DNA of 64,000 nt from UBA9620 sp965220695 (GCA_965220695.1 OZ244838.1:868001-932000); one strand, 5' to 3'. Numbered from the stretch's first letter, positions 34,952 through 47,209 are shown. Notes: a model not told the origin generated them from the letters alone. Numbers and translations: made by a program.

Positions 34952-37390
34952 ATGGGGGATCTGGTGCCGGGGATAGTCGCGGACATCCGTCGTGCGTGCT
35001 GGCTGTTCGTTCGGCGGCCGGGACTCTTGGTGGCGGTAGTCGTTACGATGGCGCTCGGCATCGGCGCCAACACGGCGATCTTCGCGGTCGCCAGGAGCGT
35101 GCTGTTGCGGCCGCTGCCCTATGGGAGTCCGGAACGGCTGGTCATGCTCTGGCGAACGAATCGGGACGGTTCCGGTCGACCGCGGGGTCTCGCGACGTCG
35201 ACCCACGTCATGGGATGGCGTGCGCGCAACACGGTTCTGACAGATATTGCGGCTCTGGATCTGTGGCAGACGAGCTCGGCAGCACGTATGGATCTGGTCG
35301 GTCCGGATGGCGCCGAACAGCTCAGAGGGTCCTACGCAACGCGGAACTTCTTCCGTGTCGTCGGCGTGCAGGCGGTGTTCGGCCGTACGTTCCGGGATGA
35401 CGATGCAGATGACGTAGTCGTGCTGAGTGACGCGCTGTGGCGTCGCCGTTTCGGGGCGGACCCCGATGTCGTGGGCACAACCGTGGACCTCACCGCCGGC
35501 GATCCGAACCGCGAGCTAGGGCGCTTCACGATCATCGGCGTGCTGCCCGCCCGATTTCGATTCACCTATCCGCAGGAGACGGAGCTCTGGGCACCGCTCG
35601 GCGCGGATGATCTGAGCACAGCGAGCTTGGCACTGCGGTACACGGTGGTCGCCCGCCTCAAGCCGGGCGTGACGTACGACGATTCGCAGACCGACATGGC
35701 CGCGGTCGCGGAGGCGATCGGGCGGGATGAAGGCGGCCGTTTCGCGACAGGGACGGTCCGCGTCGAGCCGGTGCACGAGTACGCACTGGGTCGGACGCGT
35801 CCGGCGCTCCTGCTGCTGGGGGCCGTGACCTCATTCCTGCTGATTGTCGCCTGCCTCAACATCGCCAGCGTGCTGACGGCTCACATGCTTGCGCGCCGGT
35901 ACGAGCTGGCAGTGCGCGCAGCAGTGGGAGCCACGCGTCTTCGACTGGTCCGGCAACTCGTGACGGAGAGCCTGTTGCTGACCGCGATCGGTGGCTTGGC
36001 TGGTATCGCGCTTGCGTGGGGATTGGCGCCCATACTGCGCGCCAGCATTCCCGCCACCATACCTCGATTCGACGAGATCGGGGTCGACTTGGTCACTCTC
36101 GGCTGGGCGGTGGCCATGTCTGCGCTGACGGGCGCTGTGGTCTGTCTGATACCCGCTTGGCGCGGCTCTGGGGTCGCCGCCCAGCCAGTGTTGCAACAAG
36201 GCGGGCCGGGATCGTCGGCCGGTGTTCCGGCCATGCGGTGGGGAGGCATGTTGACAGCCCTGCAAGTCGGCCTTGTCTTCGTCCTGCTCGCCGGTGGCGG
36301 TATGCTGCTCCGCAGCTTCTGGAATCTGCAGCGCGTCGATCTCGGGTTCAACGGTGAGCGCGTGCTGACAGCGGAGTTGAATTTGCTCGACATGCGCTAC
36401 CGGGATCCACAGCAGAGCCGCGCCTTTAACGACGAACTGCTGGCGCGCGTCCGGTCGCTGCCCGGCGTGATCCAGGCCGGCGTGTCCTCCTCCGTTCCAC
36501 TCCGCGGCACCGACTACATGAGCTTGATCGACGTTCCAGGGAGCGAGGAGCGGCTTCTTGTCAACCGACGCTTGATCGATCCCCAGTACTTTACGGTCAT
36601 GGGCATCCCGCTCCGCGCCGGCCGGCCGTTCGAGGACGCTGACACTGTGTCTAGTCGACCCGTGGTCATCGTGTCCGAGACCCTGGCCCGTCGAATGTTC
36701 CCCGAGGAATCCGCGGTGGGTCAGGTCCCGAACTTGGCGCTGGGGGGTGGTCGAGCTGAAATCGTCGGTGTCGTCGGCGACGTTCGGCACAAGAGCGTCG
36801 ACGCTGCCTCCGATCCAGCGTACTACCTCCCGCGGACCCAGGCCACAACGCGGCTCGTGTGTCTGGTCGTCCACACGCTGCCCGGTGCCAGAAACGTGCC
36901 GCGCGACATCAGGTCCATCGTCCGGTCGATCGATCCGCGCCAACCAATCCAAGGAATGACGACCCTCGACCGGATCATCTCCGACTCGATTGCGGACCGT
37001 GGCTTCTACGCGGTTGCGACCACCGCGTTTGCGGTTCTGGCGCTGCTGTTGGCCGGCGCCGGGCTCTATGGCGTCGTCACCCGTAGCGTCGCCGCACGGG
37101 TCCGTGAGTTTGGGATCCGCATGGCGACAGGCGCCACGCCCGGTGACGTGATCAGGCTCGTGCTTCGTAGGAGCCTCTGGCAGGTGGGCATCGGAATCGT
37201 GCTCGGCGCATGTGTCGCCTATTGGCTGGCGGGCCTACTCCAAGTGTTCCTATTCGAGGTCGAGGGCATTGACGCGCCGGCGTACGCCGTTGCGGCCGTG
37301 CTCATCCTGGTGGCCAGCGCCGTGGCGTGCTTCGTCCCGGCGCGGCGAGCGTCGCGGCTGGACCCGATGGTGGCGCTACGGTTCGAGTAA
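34952..37390 (+). CDS. ADOP-family permease (MacB/FtsX-like)
   Basis: An 812-residue protein with two MacB periplasmic domains and two FtsX units. Helices lie near 25-45 (LVAVVVTMALGIGANTAIFA), then a large soluble domain. Three helices follow near 275-295, 325-345 and 380-400 (the first FtsX unit). A second soluble domain and three more helices follow (AVLALLLAGAGLYGVVTRSV at 685). The end PARRASRLDPMVALRFE is the family signature. It lacks the N-terminal prefix domain seen in the copy at 57358. There is no ATPase or PadR beside it, as is usual for these orphan permeases. ATG 34952 or an in-frame GTG 33 nt upstream are both possible. A transport or lipoprotein-handling role is inferred from MacB. 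Confidence 0.88.
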   Translation: MGDLVPGIVADIRRACWLFVRRPGLLVAVVVTMALGIGANTAIFAVARSVLLRPLPYGSPERLVMLWRTNRDGSGRPRGLATSTHVMGWRARNTVLTDIAALDLWQTSSAARMDLVGPDGAEQLRGSYATRNFFRVVGVQAVFGRTFRDDDADDVVVLSDALWRRRFGADPDVVGTTVDLTAGDPNRELGRFTIIGVLPARFRFTYPQETELWAPLGADDLSTASLALRYTVVARLKPGVTYDDSQTDMAAVAEAIGRDEGGRFATGTVRVEPVHEYALGRTRPALLLLGAVTSFLLIVACLNIASVLTAHMLARRYELAVRAAVGATRLRLVRQLVTESLLLTAIGGLAGIALAWGLAPILRASIPATIPRFDEIGVDLVTLGWAVAMSALTGAVVCLIPAWRGSGVAAQPVLQQGGPGSSAGVPAMRWGGMLTALQVGLVFVLLAGGGMLLRSFWNLQRVDLGFNGERVLTAELNLLDMRYRDPQQSRAFNDELLARVRSLPGVIQAGVSSSVPLRGTDYMSLIDVPGSEERLLVNRRLIDPQYFTVMGIPLRAGRPFEDADTVSSRPVVIVSETLARRMFPEESAVGQVPNLALGGGRAEIVGVVGDVRHKSVDAASDPAYYLPRTQATTRLVCLVVHTLPGARNVPRDIRSIVRSIDPRQPIQGMTTLDRIISDSIADRGFYAVATTAFAVLALLLAGAGLYGVVTRSVAARVREFGIRMATGATPGDVIRLVLRRSLWQVGIGIVLGACVAYWLAGLLQVFLFEVEGIDAPAYAVAAVLILVASAVACFVPARRASRLDPMVALRFE

Positions 37391-37452
37391 GACAACAGGC
37401 TGCCGGTATCTCGACGATTGGCGCAATTCGAACAACTCTGAGGGGGTTCAAC

Positions 37453-37797
37453 ATGAAGTTCGTGCTGCATCACTGGAATAGCGGCGAACGTATATTGCTA
37501 ATTTTCTTGTGCGCCTCCGCAGTGGTGATTGGGGCCTTTTGGAGTGTTCGGGTGGTGTATTTGCGGGCCGCGGAGCAATTGACCGCCAGAGCGCTTTCTG
37601 TCCCTGACGTGTGGCCCGTTGGCGGTATGAGAATCCGTTTCGAGTCCCCCGCCGTAACTTCCGTGGCCGGCGCAACAACGCCTGGAACCGGTCGCCAGTT
37701 GTTGCTGGTCGCGTCCGACACCTGTCCCGGCACAGCAGCCGTACTCCCGATGTGGCGGAAGCTCATTCGGTCGTTACCGTTTCTACACGCTCGTTGA
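37453..37797 (+). CDS. N-terminal part of a membrane-anchored thioredoxin-like protein, probably truncated
   Basis: A 114-codon frame with a good ribosome site (AGGGGG, 6 nt before the ATG). A membrane helix lies at about residues 12-32 (RILLIFLCASAVVIGAFWSV). The soluble part ends in LLLVASDTCPGTAAVLPMWR, which looks like the start of a TlpA/AhpC fold with one cysteine. Then the frame is lost at RSLPFLHAR. The rest of the fold is missing; the next frame (+1) continues into DUF418-type sequence. It is probably non-functional. It sits 62 nt after the ADOP gene. Confidence 0.5.
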   Translation: MKFVLHHWNSGERILLIFLCASAVVIGAFWSVRVVYLRAAEQLTARALSVPDVWPVGGMRIRFESPAVTSVAGATTPGTGRQLLLVASDTCPGTAAVLPMWRKLIRSLPFLHAR

Positions 37798-38690
37798 CCA
37801 TAACGACATTCTCATTACGTTCGGGGTGGTTGGTTGGATCCTCTTCCTTATTCGATCAATTCCTACCCGTTGGTTGCTCGCGGGCTGTGTGGCTTGTGTG
37901 TTGGTATCAATCTTGTATCCAGTACCCGGCCGGATTGTTCAAAGAGATGTGGCGGCAGCGTCGAACGGATTGGCAGGCTTTACTGAGAGCGACACAACGG
38001 TATTGATCCGTGACGATTGGCACCGTGTTCGGAGGACGAGATCCTTTGCAGACTGGGTGCGCTGGCGTGCCACGGCATACCGGGAAAGCTGGCCGTTTAC
38101 CCGCCCGGACAACGTGGCACATGTGCTAGCATTGTCTCTGCTGGGGCTATGGGGAGCGAGAACGAGCGCGTTGCAGGTCATGTATCGGATTCGAAGCGAC
38201 TTCGATCGGTTGCGAGATGGCTAGTGGGAGCCGGCCTGGCCGGGACAGCGGTCGTTATCGCTGGCGAGAGATCTAGCGAAGCGCATACAACTTCGGTGTT
38301 CGTGGCGTTACGCGCTGTTCACGTGGGTTTGGGGTCGGTCCTTTCGTTGGGATATGCGGCAACCCTCACTGGGCTAGCACCACACGTTCGCGTGCCTTTT
38401 AAGGGAGTTTCATCCGCCGGTCAAATGGCGCTGACGAACTTCATCGGTCAGTCTGTAATTGTGACGGGTCTATTTTACGGTTTCGGCCTCGGTCTCGAAG
38501 GTACCATTGGACCAACAGGTGGACTGACGATCGCGTGCCTTGTCTGGCTTGGTCAGGTAAAGGCGAGCCAGATGTGGCTTGGGCGATTTCACTTCGGTCC
38601 GGCAGAATGGCTGTGGAGGACCATTACTTACTTGCGACCCAAACGCTACTCCGACAGCGGGCAGGCGGGCAGAGCGAATAGTAGTTGCCG
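37766..38690 (+). pseudogene. Broken DUF418 (YeiB-like) membrane protein
   Basis: The first part (to about 38220) reads NDILITFGVVGWILFLIRSI and WRATAYRESWPFTRPDNVAH. A second frame from about 38180 reads GQMALTNFIGQSVIVTGLFY and FGPAEWLWRTITYL, the well-conserved end of DUF418/YeiB proteins. The N-terminus is missing, the reading frame changes at about 38180-38230, and the normal stop is lost (the frame runs on into the opposite PQQ gene). Family membership is clear, function is gone. Composition is lower in GC than the neighbours. Confidence 0.65.
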
Positions 38691-38710
38691 TGCCGCGTGC
38701 GGGCGCGGTG

Positions 38711-40354
38711 TCAATCGCGTAGCGCGTACACGAACAGCGAGTGCCCCGCCGCCAGGGCGACGTACTGCTTGCCGTCGACCATGTAGCTCATCGGGCCGTT
38801 GGCGATCATCCCGCCCAGCGTCTTCCGCAGCAGCACCTCGCCGGTCTCGGCGTGCAGCACGTGGAAGTGGCCTTCCCGGTTGCCGGTGAACAGCAGGTTC
38901 GAGGCGCTGGTGAGGATGCCGCTGCTGGTCACGTCGGTCATCGCCACCTTCCAGCGCTGCTCGCCGGTGCGGGGGTCGATGGCGATGACGGCGCCGCCGC
39001 CGGCCGCGTCGGTCCAGTTGTTGATGTGTCCGCGCCGCAGGCTGGGCACGTTGGCGCCGGCCCCGAACGGGTTGGCCGGCCGGCCGCCAAGGAAGATCCG
39101 TCCCGGCTGATACTCCTGCGCCTCGGCCTCGAAGTTCGACCCGTAGGCCTCCCACGCCGACACGTAGAACAGCCCCGTGTCCGGACTGTAGGACGGCGAG
39201 TACCAGTTCGTGCCGCCCTGCACGCCGGGGAACGTGGTGGTGCCCGGCGGCTGGGGGGTCTGCACCGGCCGGCCGAAGTCGTCCAGCCCGCTGGCCCAGT
39301 TGACCGGGACGAAGTTGTCGCCGCGCAGGAAGCGGCCGTTCTCGCGGTCGAGCACGTAGAAAAACCCGTTCCGGTTGCCCCACAGCATGAGCCTCAGCGT
39401 GCCGCCGTTGCCGTCCGGGGCGTCGATGAGCACCGGAATCTGCACCGAGTCGTAGTCGTAGGGGTCGTTCGGGGTAAACTGGAAATACCACTCGAGCTCG
39501 CCGGTGTCCGGGTCGAGCGCGACGACCGAGTCCGAATACAGGTTGTCTCCCGGCCGCTGGGCCGGATTCCAGTCGGGGCCGGGATTGCCGATGCCCCAGT
39601 AGGTCAGGTCGAGGTCGGGGTCATACGAACCGGTGAGCCAGGCCGAGGCCCCGCCCGTCATCCAGGCGTCGTTCTCCCAGGTTTCGTGGCCCGGTTCGCC
39701 GGGGCCGGGAATGGTGTGAAACCGCCACGCCAGTTCGCCGGTCGCGGCGTCGTAGGCGTCGATGTAGCCGCGAATGCCGTACTCGCCGCCGGCGACACCC
39801 ACGATCACCTTGTCCTTGATCACGAGCGGCGCGAGCGTCAGCGCGTAGCCTTCGGTCGGGTCCGCCACCGTGGTCTGCCATAGCGGCTTGCCGGCGATTG
39901 CGTCGATGGCGATCAGGTTGCCGTCGAGGGTCGCCAGAAACAGCGTGTCGTCGAGAATGGCGAGCCCTCGGTTGACCGCCCCGCAACAGGGACGGGCGTC
40001 ACGGGACGGCGTGTATTCGTATTTCCAGAACACGCTGCCGCGCTTGGCGTCGAGCGCCACCACGTTGTTGACCGGCTCGGTCAGATACATGATGCCGTCC
40101 ACGACGAGCGGGGTCGCCTGGAACGCCTCCAGGGACCCGGCCTGGAAGATCCACGACAGCTCGAGGTCGGCGACGTTGTCCGGCCGGATCTGGTCGAGCT
40201 TCGTATGGCGGTTGCTGGAATAGGTGCCCGAGTAGGTCAACCAGTTGTGCGGTTCGTCGTCGGCGTTCAGCAGCCGTTCGAACGTGACCTGGGCAGTGGC
40301 GCCACCGGGAAGCAGCGTGACGAGCAACAGGGCGATCAGGGTTCGTCGGGTCAT
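38711..40354 (-). CDS. PQQ-dependent alcohol/methanol-type dehydrogenase
   Basis: A 547-residue eight-bladed quinoprotein with a signal peptide (about 1-22). All expected active-site groups are present: the adjacent disulfide C123-C124 (RPCCGAVNRG), E191 (VAGGEYGIRG), N257 (YWGIGNPGPDW) and D300 with D302 (NDPYDYDSV). The second Asp of the D-x-D pair is the mark of lanthanide-using enzymes. The gene lies 63 nt after a dihaem cytochrome c gene on the same strand, the natural electron acceptor. The substrate is an alcohol; which one is not visible. Confidence 0.92.
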   Translation of the reverse strand: MTRRTLIALLLVTLLPGGATAQVTFERLLNADDEPHNWLTYSGTYSSNRHTKLDQIRPDNVADLELSWIFQAGSLEAFQATPLVVDGIMYLTEPVNNVVALDAKRGSVFWKYEYTPSRDARPCCGAVNRGLAILDDTLFLATLDGNLIAIDAIAGKPLWQTTVADPTEGYALTLAPLVIKDKVIVGVAGGEYGIRGYIDAYDAATGELAWRFHTIPGPGEPGHETWENDAWMTGGASAWLTGSYDPDLDLTYWGIGNPGPDWNPAQRPGDNLYSDSVVALDPDTGELEWYFQFTPNDPYDYDSVQIPVLIDAPDGNGGTLRLMLWGNRNGFFYVLDRENGRFLRGDNFVPVNWASGLDDFGRPVQTPQPPGTTTFPGVQGGTNWYSPSYSPDTGLFYVSAWEAYGSNFEAEAQEYQPGRIFLGGRPANPFGAGANVPSLRRGHINNWTDAAGGGAVIAIDPRTGEQRWKVAMTDVTSSGILTSASNLLFTGNREGHFHVLHAETGEVLLRKTLGGMIANGPMSYMVDGKQYVALAAGHSLFVYALRD

Positions 40355-40417
40355 GGCGCAAGCTGGTTTCAGGCGATCGGGACAACGGCACGAAGTGTTC
40401 GAAGGCTGACGCGGCTG

Positions 40418-41242
40418 CTACTCCAGCCCCTTCAGGCTCAGCAGATACGCGAGGACGTCGGCGACCTCCTGGTCGTCGAGCAGGTCGCTGGCGGCCGGCA
40501 TCGGCGAGGTCGTCACCGCGGTAAGCTCGCGGAGGTCCGCCTTGTCGAGCGACCGCAACCGTTCGTTCTGGTCGATCAACTGGATGGTGTAGGTGTCCTC
40601 GTTGAGTCGCCGGCCGTCGAGGACCGTGCCGTCGCTCAGCACGGCGCGCACCGGCCGGTTGACCGCAATCATCGAGCCGGTCGGGTCGAGCAGCGACCGC
40701 TGCAGATCGGCGGCGGTGCGCACCGCACCGATATCGCTGAGATCGGGCGCGGTCCGCCGCCCCTGGCCGTTCACCCGATGACACGTCGCACAGGCGCCCT
40801 TGCCGCTGAACAGCGCGGCGCCGCGCGTTTCGTCGCCCAGAGTGACGTCGCTGAGGTCGACGTCGCGCATGGTGCGGAGATACGAGACGAGGCCGGTGAG
40901 CTCCGAAGTGGAGAAGTCGCTCGGGGCCATGGCGGTGCCCGGAATGCCCCGCCGTAGCAGAAACATCAACTCCTGGTCGGAGCCGGCGCGGCTGTAGTTG
41001 CCGCCACGGAGATCGACGCCCGCGACGGCGTCGCCCGCCTCGGCGTGGCAGCGGACGCAGTTGGCGCCGTAGAGCCGCGCCCCGAACTCGATGTCGGCCT
41101 GTTCGTACTGGCCGGCGTGGTCCTGGGCGCGGGCGGTGCCGGGTGCGCCCAGGATGACGAGCAGCGCGAGCGCCGCGATCCACCCGATTAGTGGCGGCGC
41201 GCCGGCGCCCAGTGTCGACGAACGGTGAATAAAGATGCGCAT
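40418..41242 (-). CDS. Dihaem cytochrome c
   Basis: A 274-residue secreted cytochrome with a signal peptide (about 1-39, ending ARAQ) and two haem sites, CVRCH (62-66) and CATCH (151-155). Methionines in GTAMAPSDF and SPMPAASDLLDDQEVADV are candidate axial ligands. The second domain resembles the cytochrome domain often attached to or encoded beside PQQ dehydrogenases. It is transcribed just upstream of the PQQ alcohol dehydrogenase and should carry its electrons to the terminal oxidase. Alternative starts lie at 41272 (ATG) and 41299 (TTG); ATG 41242 gives the cleanest signal peptide. Confidence 0.88.
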   Translation of the reverse strand: MRIFIHRSSTLGAGAPPLIGWIAALALLVILGAPGTARAQDHAGQYEQADIEFGARLYGANCVRCHAEAGDAVAGVDLRGGNYSRAGSDQELMFLLRRGIPGTAMAPSDFSTSELTGLVSYLRTMRDVDLSDVTLGDETRGAALFSGKGACATCHRVNGQGRRTAPDLSDIGAVRTAADLQRSLLDPTGSMIAVNRPVRAVLSDGTVLDGRRLNEDTYTIQLIDQNERLRSLDKADLRELTAVTTSPMPAASDLLDDQEVADVLAYLLSLKGLE

Positions 41243-41335
41243 TGGCAGATCACTCGGAAAACGTTGGTCCATGCTGTCGGTATTGCCACGCGTTGTCAAT
41301 CCGTGCGGACCGGGGTCAGGGCCGAGCCGACCAGA

Positions 41336-41836
41336 TTACTTCAGCGGCAGCCGGTTGTCCGGGTCTGGACGGAAGATCAGATACTCGATGTCGGTCTCGA
41401 GCTCGCTCCACCAGTGCGGGGTGTGACCGGGGATGATGATGACGTCGCCCACGGTGACGCGCCGCGAGACGCCGTCGTCGATACCGGGGCTGCGCGCCGA
41501 GGTGCCGGGAATCGGCGCCCCCGGCGCCCGCAGCGTGCCGCCGGTGACGAGCGTGGCGGCGCCGGCCACCATGTAGTAGATCTCGGTCGTGTCGACCTCA
41601 TGCTTGTTGGCGCCGCCGGGCACTTCCCTGGGCCGGAAGACGCCGTAGACACCGACCCGGTAGTCGCCGGTGACGCCGACCACTCTGATCGGACGGTCGC
41701 TGACGCGGTCACGCGGCAGGGCGTCGATGAATGCCTGAATCTCGGCCGCCGTGACGTCGGTCGCCTGCGGCGCCTCCTGGGCGGCGGCCGGTACGGTCAG
41801 CAGCACGGCGAGCAATACAAGGGTGGGTTTGGACAC
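41336..41836 (-). CDS. Secreted cupin-domain protein
   Basis: A 166-residue protein with a signal peptide (about 1-19) and a single cupin barrel. The first motif is near GANKHEVDTTEIYYMVAG and the second near GDVIIIPGHTPHWW. The metal-binding set H-x-E-x-x-E and H is partly present (KHEVDTTE, GHTPHWW). GTG 41836 is chosen because AGGAG lies 7 nt upstream. It is divergent from the gene at 41924 (87-nt gap). Substrate unknown. Confidence 0.8.
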   Translation of the reverse strand: MSKPTLVLLAVLLTVPAAAQEAPQATDVTAAEIQAFIDALPRDRVSDRPIRVVGVTGDYRVGVYGVFRPREVPGGANKHEVDTTEIYYMVAGAATLVTGGTLRAPGAPIPGTSARSPGIDDGVSRRVTVGDVIIIPGHTPHWWSELETDIEYLIFRPDPDNRLPLK

Positions 41837-41923
41837 GGTGGTTCTCCTGTATGGCCGGTGTCGGATACCGGGACGATTATCGTATGGTATCGTTTCTTTG
41901 ATCGACGATTCAGGAGGTGTCGC

Positions 41924-42886
41924 ATGAAACGCGGCAGGCTGCATCCCACCCTGCGCATCGTGCTGGCGGCGTCAGCGCTCGCGCTTGCGGCAGGTCCGGT
42001 GACCGCCCAGTCGACGAGCGGCGTCCCCGGCGACGCGTGGAGCCCGCCGCGGACAGCCTGGGGCGCGCCCGATCTGCAGGGGATCTGGGATTACCGGACG
42101 ATGACGCCGTTGCAGCGTCCGCGGGAGTTTGCCGGCAAGACGGTGTTGAGCGACGAAGAAGCGGCCGCCTACACGGCGCGCCGGTTGGAGGAGCAGGCCG
42201 ACTACGACCGGTCGCCGAGCGTGCACGCGAAATGGTGGCTCGATCCCGGCACGGCGTTGACGGAGGACAAGCGCACCTCGCTGATCGTCGACCCGCCGGA
42301 CGGGCGGATTCCGGCGCTGACCGAGGCGGCGAAACAGCGTAACGCCGAGCGGGCCGCGTATCGCCGCGCGCACCCGGCCGACGGCGCCGACCATCGCGGG
42401 CTGAGCGAACGCTGTCTCACCTTCGGCAGCCCCCGCCTGCCCGGCGGGTACAACAACAACTATCAGATTCTCCAGACGCCCGAACAGGTGGTCATCGTGT
42501 CCGAGATGGTCCATGACACGCGGGTCGTGCCGCTGGACGGCCGTCCCCTGCCGCCCGCCGCCATCTCGCAGTGGCACGGCGAGGCGCGCGGCCACTGGGA
42601 GGGGGACACCCTGGTCGTCGAATCGACCCGCTATACCGACGAAAGCGCGTTCCGCGGCGCGACCGGCGGCCTGCGGCTGGTCGAGCGATTCACGCGCGTC
42701 GGGCCGGACACCATTCACTACGAAATCACGGCCGACGACCCGGCCACCTGGGCCCGCCCCTGGACGCTGATGTTCCCGATGCGGAAGACCGATCAGCCGT
42801 TGTACGAGTACGCCTGTCACGAGGGCAACTACGGGCTCGAGAACATTCTCCGGAATGCCCGTCTCGCAGAGGAGAGGGGCAGGTAG
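41924..42886 (+). CDS. Secreted hypothetical protein of an acidobacterial family
   Basis: A 320-residue protein with a signal peptide (about 1-29) and a perfect ribosome site (AGGAGG, 6 nt upstream). The mature start TAWGAPDLQGIWDYRTMTPL is characteristic of a large family of secreted proteins in Acidobacteria and some Proteobacteria. A later block (HWEGDTLVVESTRY, FTRVGPDTIHYEITADDP) is also typical. Members have no known activity. It is divergent from the cupin gene and lies 201 nt before the large cytochrome gene. Confidence 0.8.
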   Translation: MKRGRLHPTLRIVLAASALALAAGPVTAQSTSGVPGDAWSPPRTAWGAPDLQGIWDYRTMTPLQRPREFAGKTVLSDEEAAAYTARRLEEQADYDRSPSVHAKWWLDPGTALTEDKRTSLIVDPPDGRIPALTEAAKQRNAERAAYRRAHPADGADHRGLSERCLTFGSPRLPGGYNNNYQILQTPEQVVIVSEMVHDTRVVPLDGRPLPPAAISQWHGEARGHWEGDTLVVESTRYTDESAFRGATGGLRLVERFTRVGPDTIHYEITADDPATWARPWTLMFPMRKTDQPLYEYACHEGNYGLENILRNARLAEERGR

Positions 42887-43087
42887 CCGCCCGTGGCGTA
42901 CGGCTCGCGGCAGCCGACCGGCGCGGCTTCCCGTGCCCGGCTCGGCCGGTGCGCCGTCCCGGCACGTCCGGATCGCGATTTCATCGTCCTGTTTGGGGCG
43001 TTCCACTCCCGATCTGCGCCGGACGATGCTATGCTACGCAGGATAACCGCAAGATCGCAGTGTCAGGTCTGACACCGGAGGATGTCG

Positions 43088-45690
<2,603 letters not shown>

Positions 45691-45706
<16 letters not shown>

Positions 45707-45724
45707 CCCTGTATCTGAGGTAGC
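45691..45724 (+). repeat. 17-bp tandem duplication spanning a stop codon and ribosome site
   Basis: Two exact copies of CCTGTATCTGAGGTAGC lie head to tail. The first copy contains the last codons and stop of the cytochrome gene. The second provides the GAGGT that serves as ribosome site 8 nt before the DUF1501 start. Confidence 0.9.
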
Positions 45725-45728
45725 GACG

Positions 45729-47201
45729 ATGTCCGATCATCACCATCATCACAATTGCCGGACGCGCACGATCTGGGATCGGCGGGAGTTCCTGTTCCAG
45801 TCGGGAGGCGGCATCGCCGGGTTGGCGCTCGCGCACATGCTGGACAAGCAGGGCCTGCTGGCGGCGGCGCAGTCGGACACCTGCGAAGCCCCGATTCCAG
45901 GCAACCCGTTTGCGCCGCAGCCGCCGCATTTCGAGCCGCGCGCGAAAGCGGTGATTTCGCTGTTCATGAGCGGCGGCGTCAGCCAGGTCGATACCTTCGA
46001 TCCGAAACCGGCGCTGACGAAGTACGCCGGGCAGCCGATGGCCGAGTCGGTCGTGGTGCGGCAGGGCCACCCGGGACCGCTGATGCCGAGCCCGTTCTCG
46101 TTCAAGCAGCATGGCGAAAGCGGCATCGCGGTGTCGGAGATCTTTCCGCATCTGTCGAAGAAGGTCGATGAGATGGCCTTCCTGCGGGCGTTGTACGGGC
46201 GGTCCAACGACCACATTCAGGCGACCTACGAGATGCAGAGCGGGCAGATCCGGATGGGGTTCCCGAGCGTCGGGTCCTGGGTTACTTATGGGCTCGGGTC
46301 CGAGAGCGCCAGTCTGCCGGCGTTCGTGGTGATGAACGACCACCGCGGCGGCCCGCTGGGCGGCCCGAACGACTGGAGCGCGGGGTTCATGCCGGCGGCC
46401 TATCAGGGCACCCTGTTCCGCGCCGTCGGCGATCCGATCGTCGACCTCCAGACCCCCGACGGGGTGAGCGAGGAACAGCAGCGGGCGCGGCTCGATGCGC
46501 TGGCCCGGCTGAACGAGATCGACATGGAGAAGAACCCGGGCAACTCCGAGCTCGCGGCCCGAATCTCCTCCTACGAGCTGGCCTATCGCATGCAGGGGTG
46601 CGCACCGGAAGCGGTGGATACGTCGGCCGAGTCGGACGCCACCAAGAAGCTCTACGGTCTGGATGACAAGATCACCGAGCCGTTTGGCCGGCAATGCCTG
46701 ATGGCGCGGCGTCTGGTCGAACGGGGTGTGCGCTTCGTGCAGCTCTTCCACGGCGGGCTCGGGGTGCAGAACACCGATACCTGGGACGCCCACAGCAACC
46801 TGAAGGAAAACCACACGCAGCATGCGGCCGAGACGGATCTGCCGATTGCCGGGCTGATGACCGATCTCAAGTCGCGCGGCATGCTCGACTCGACGTTGAT
46901 CGTCTGGCACGCCGAGTTCGGTCGGATGCCGATCTCGCAGCGAGGCGTCGGCCGCGACCACAACCCGGGCACGATGACCGGCTGGATGGCGGGGGCCGGC
47001 ATCCAGGGCGGCCAGGCGATTGGCGCGAGCGACGAGTTCGGCTACAAGGCCGAACAGCAGCGCACCTCGCCGCACGATCTGCACGCGACCATGCTGCACC
47101 TGCTGGGGATGGATCACACGAAGCTGACCTATCGCTACAACGGGCGCGACATGCGGTTGACCGACGTGCACGGCACGCCGATTCCGCAGATCGTCGCGTA
47201 G
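45729..47201 (+). CDS. DUF1501 protein, Tat-exported
   Basis: A 490-residue sulfatase-fold protein of DUF1501, the constant partner of DUF1549/DUF1553 cytochromes. The N-terminus has five consecutive histidines (MSDHHHHHNC) before the twin-arginine signal (DRREFLFQSGGGIAGLALAH). Family marks: AVISLFMSGGVSQVDTFDPK, YGRSNDHIQATYEMQSG, GRQCLMARRLVERGVRFVQL, WHAEFGRMP and GRDHNPGTMTGW. The His run is unusual in a signal region and might bind metal before export. The NRAMP-like gene begins 8 nt after the stop. Confidence 0.9.
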   Translation: MSDHHHHHNCRTRTIWDRREFLFQSGGGIAGLALAHMLDKQGLLAAAQSDTCEAPIPGNPFAPQPPHFEPRAKAVISLFMSGGVSQVDTFDPKPALTKYAGQPMAESVVVRQGHPGPLMPSPFSFKQHGESGIAVSEIFPHLSKKVDEMAFLRALYGRSNDHIQATYEMQSGQIRMGFPSVGSWVTYGLGSESASLPAFVVMNDHRGGPLGGPNDWSAGFMPAAYQGTLFRAVGDPIVDLQTPDGVSEEQQRARLDALARLNEIDMEKNPGNSELAARISSYELAYRMQGCAPEAVDTSAESDATKKLYGLDDKITEPFGRQCLMARRLVERGVRFVQLFHGGLGVQNTDTWDAHSNLKENHTQHAAETDLPIAGLMTDLKSRGMLDSTLIVWHAEFGRMPISQRGVGRDHNPGTMTGWMAGAGIQGGQAIGASDEFGYKAEQQRTSPHDLHATMLHLLGMDHTKLTYRYNGRDMRLTDVHGTPIPQIVA

Positions 47202-47209
47202 GTGGCGGC

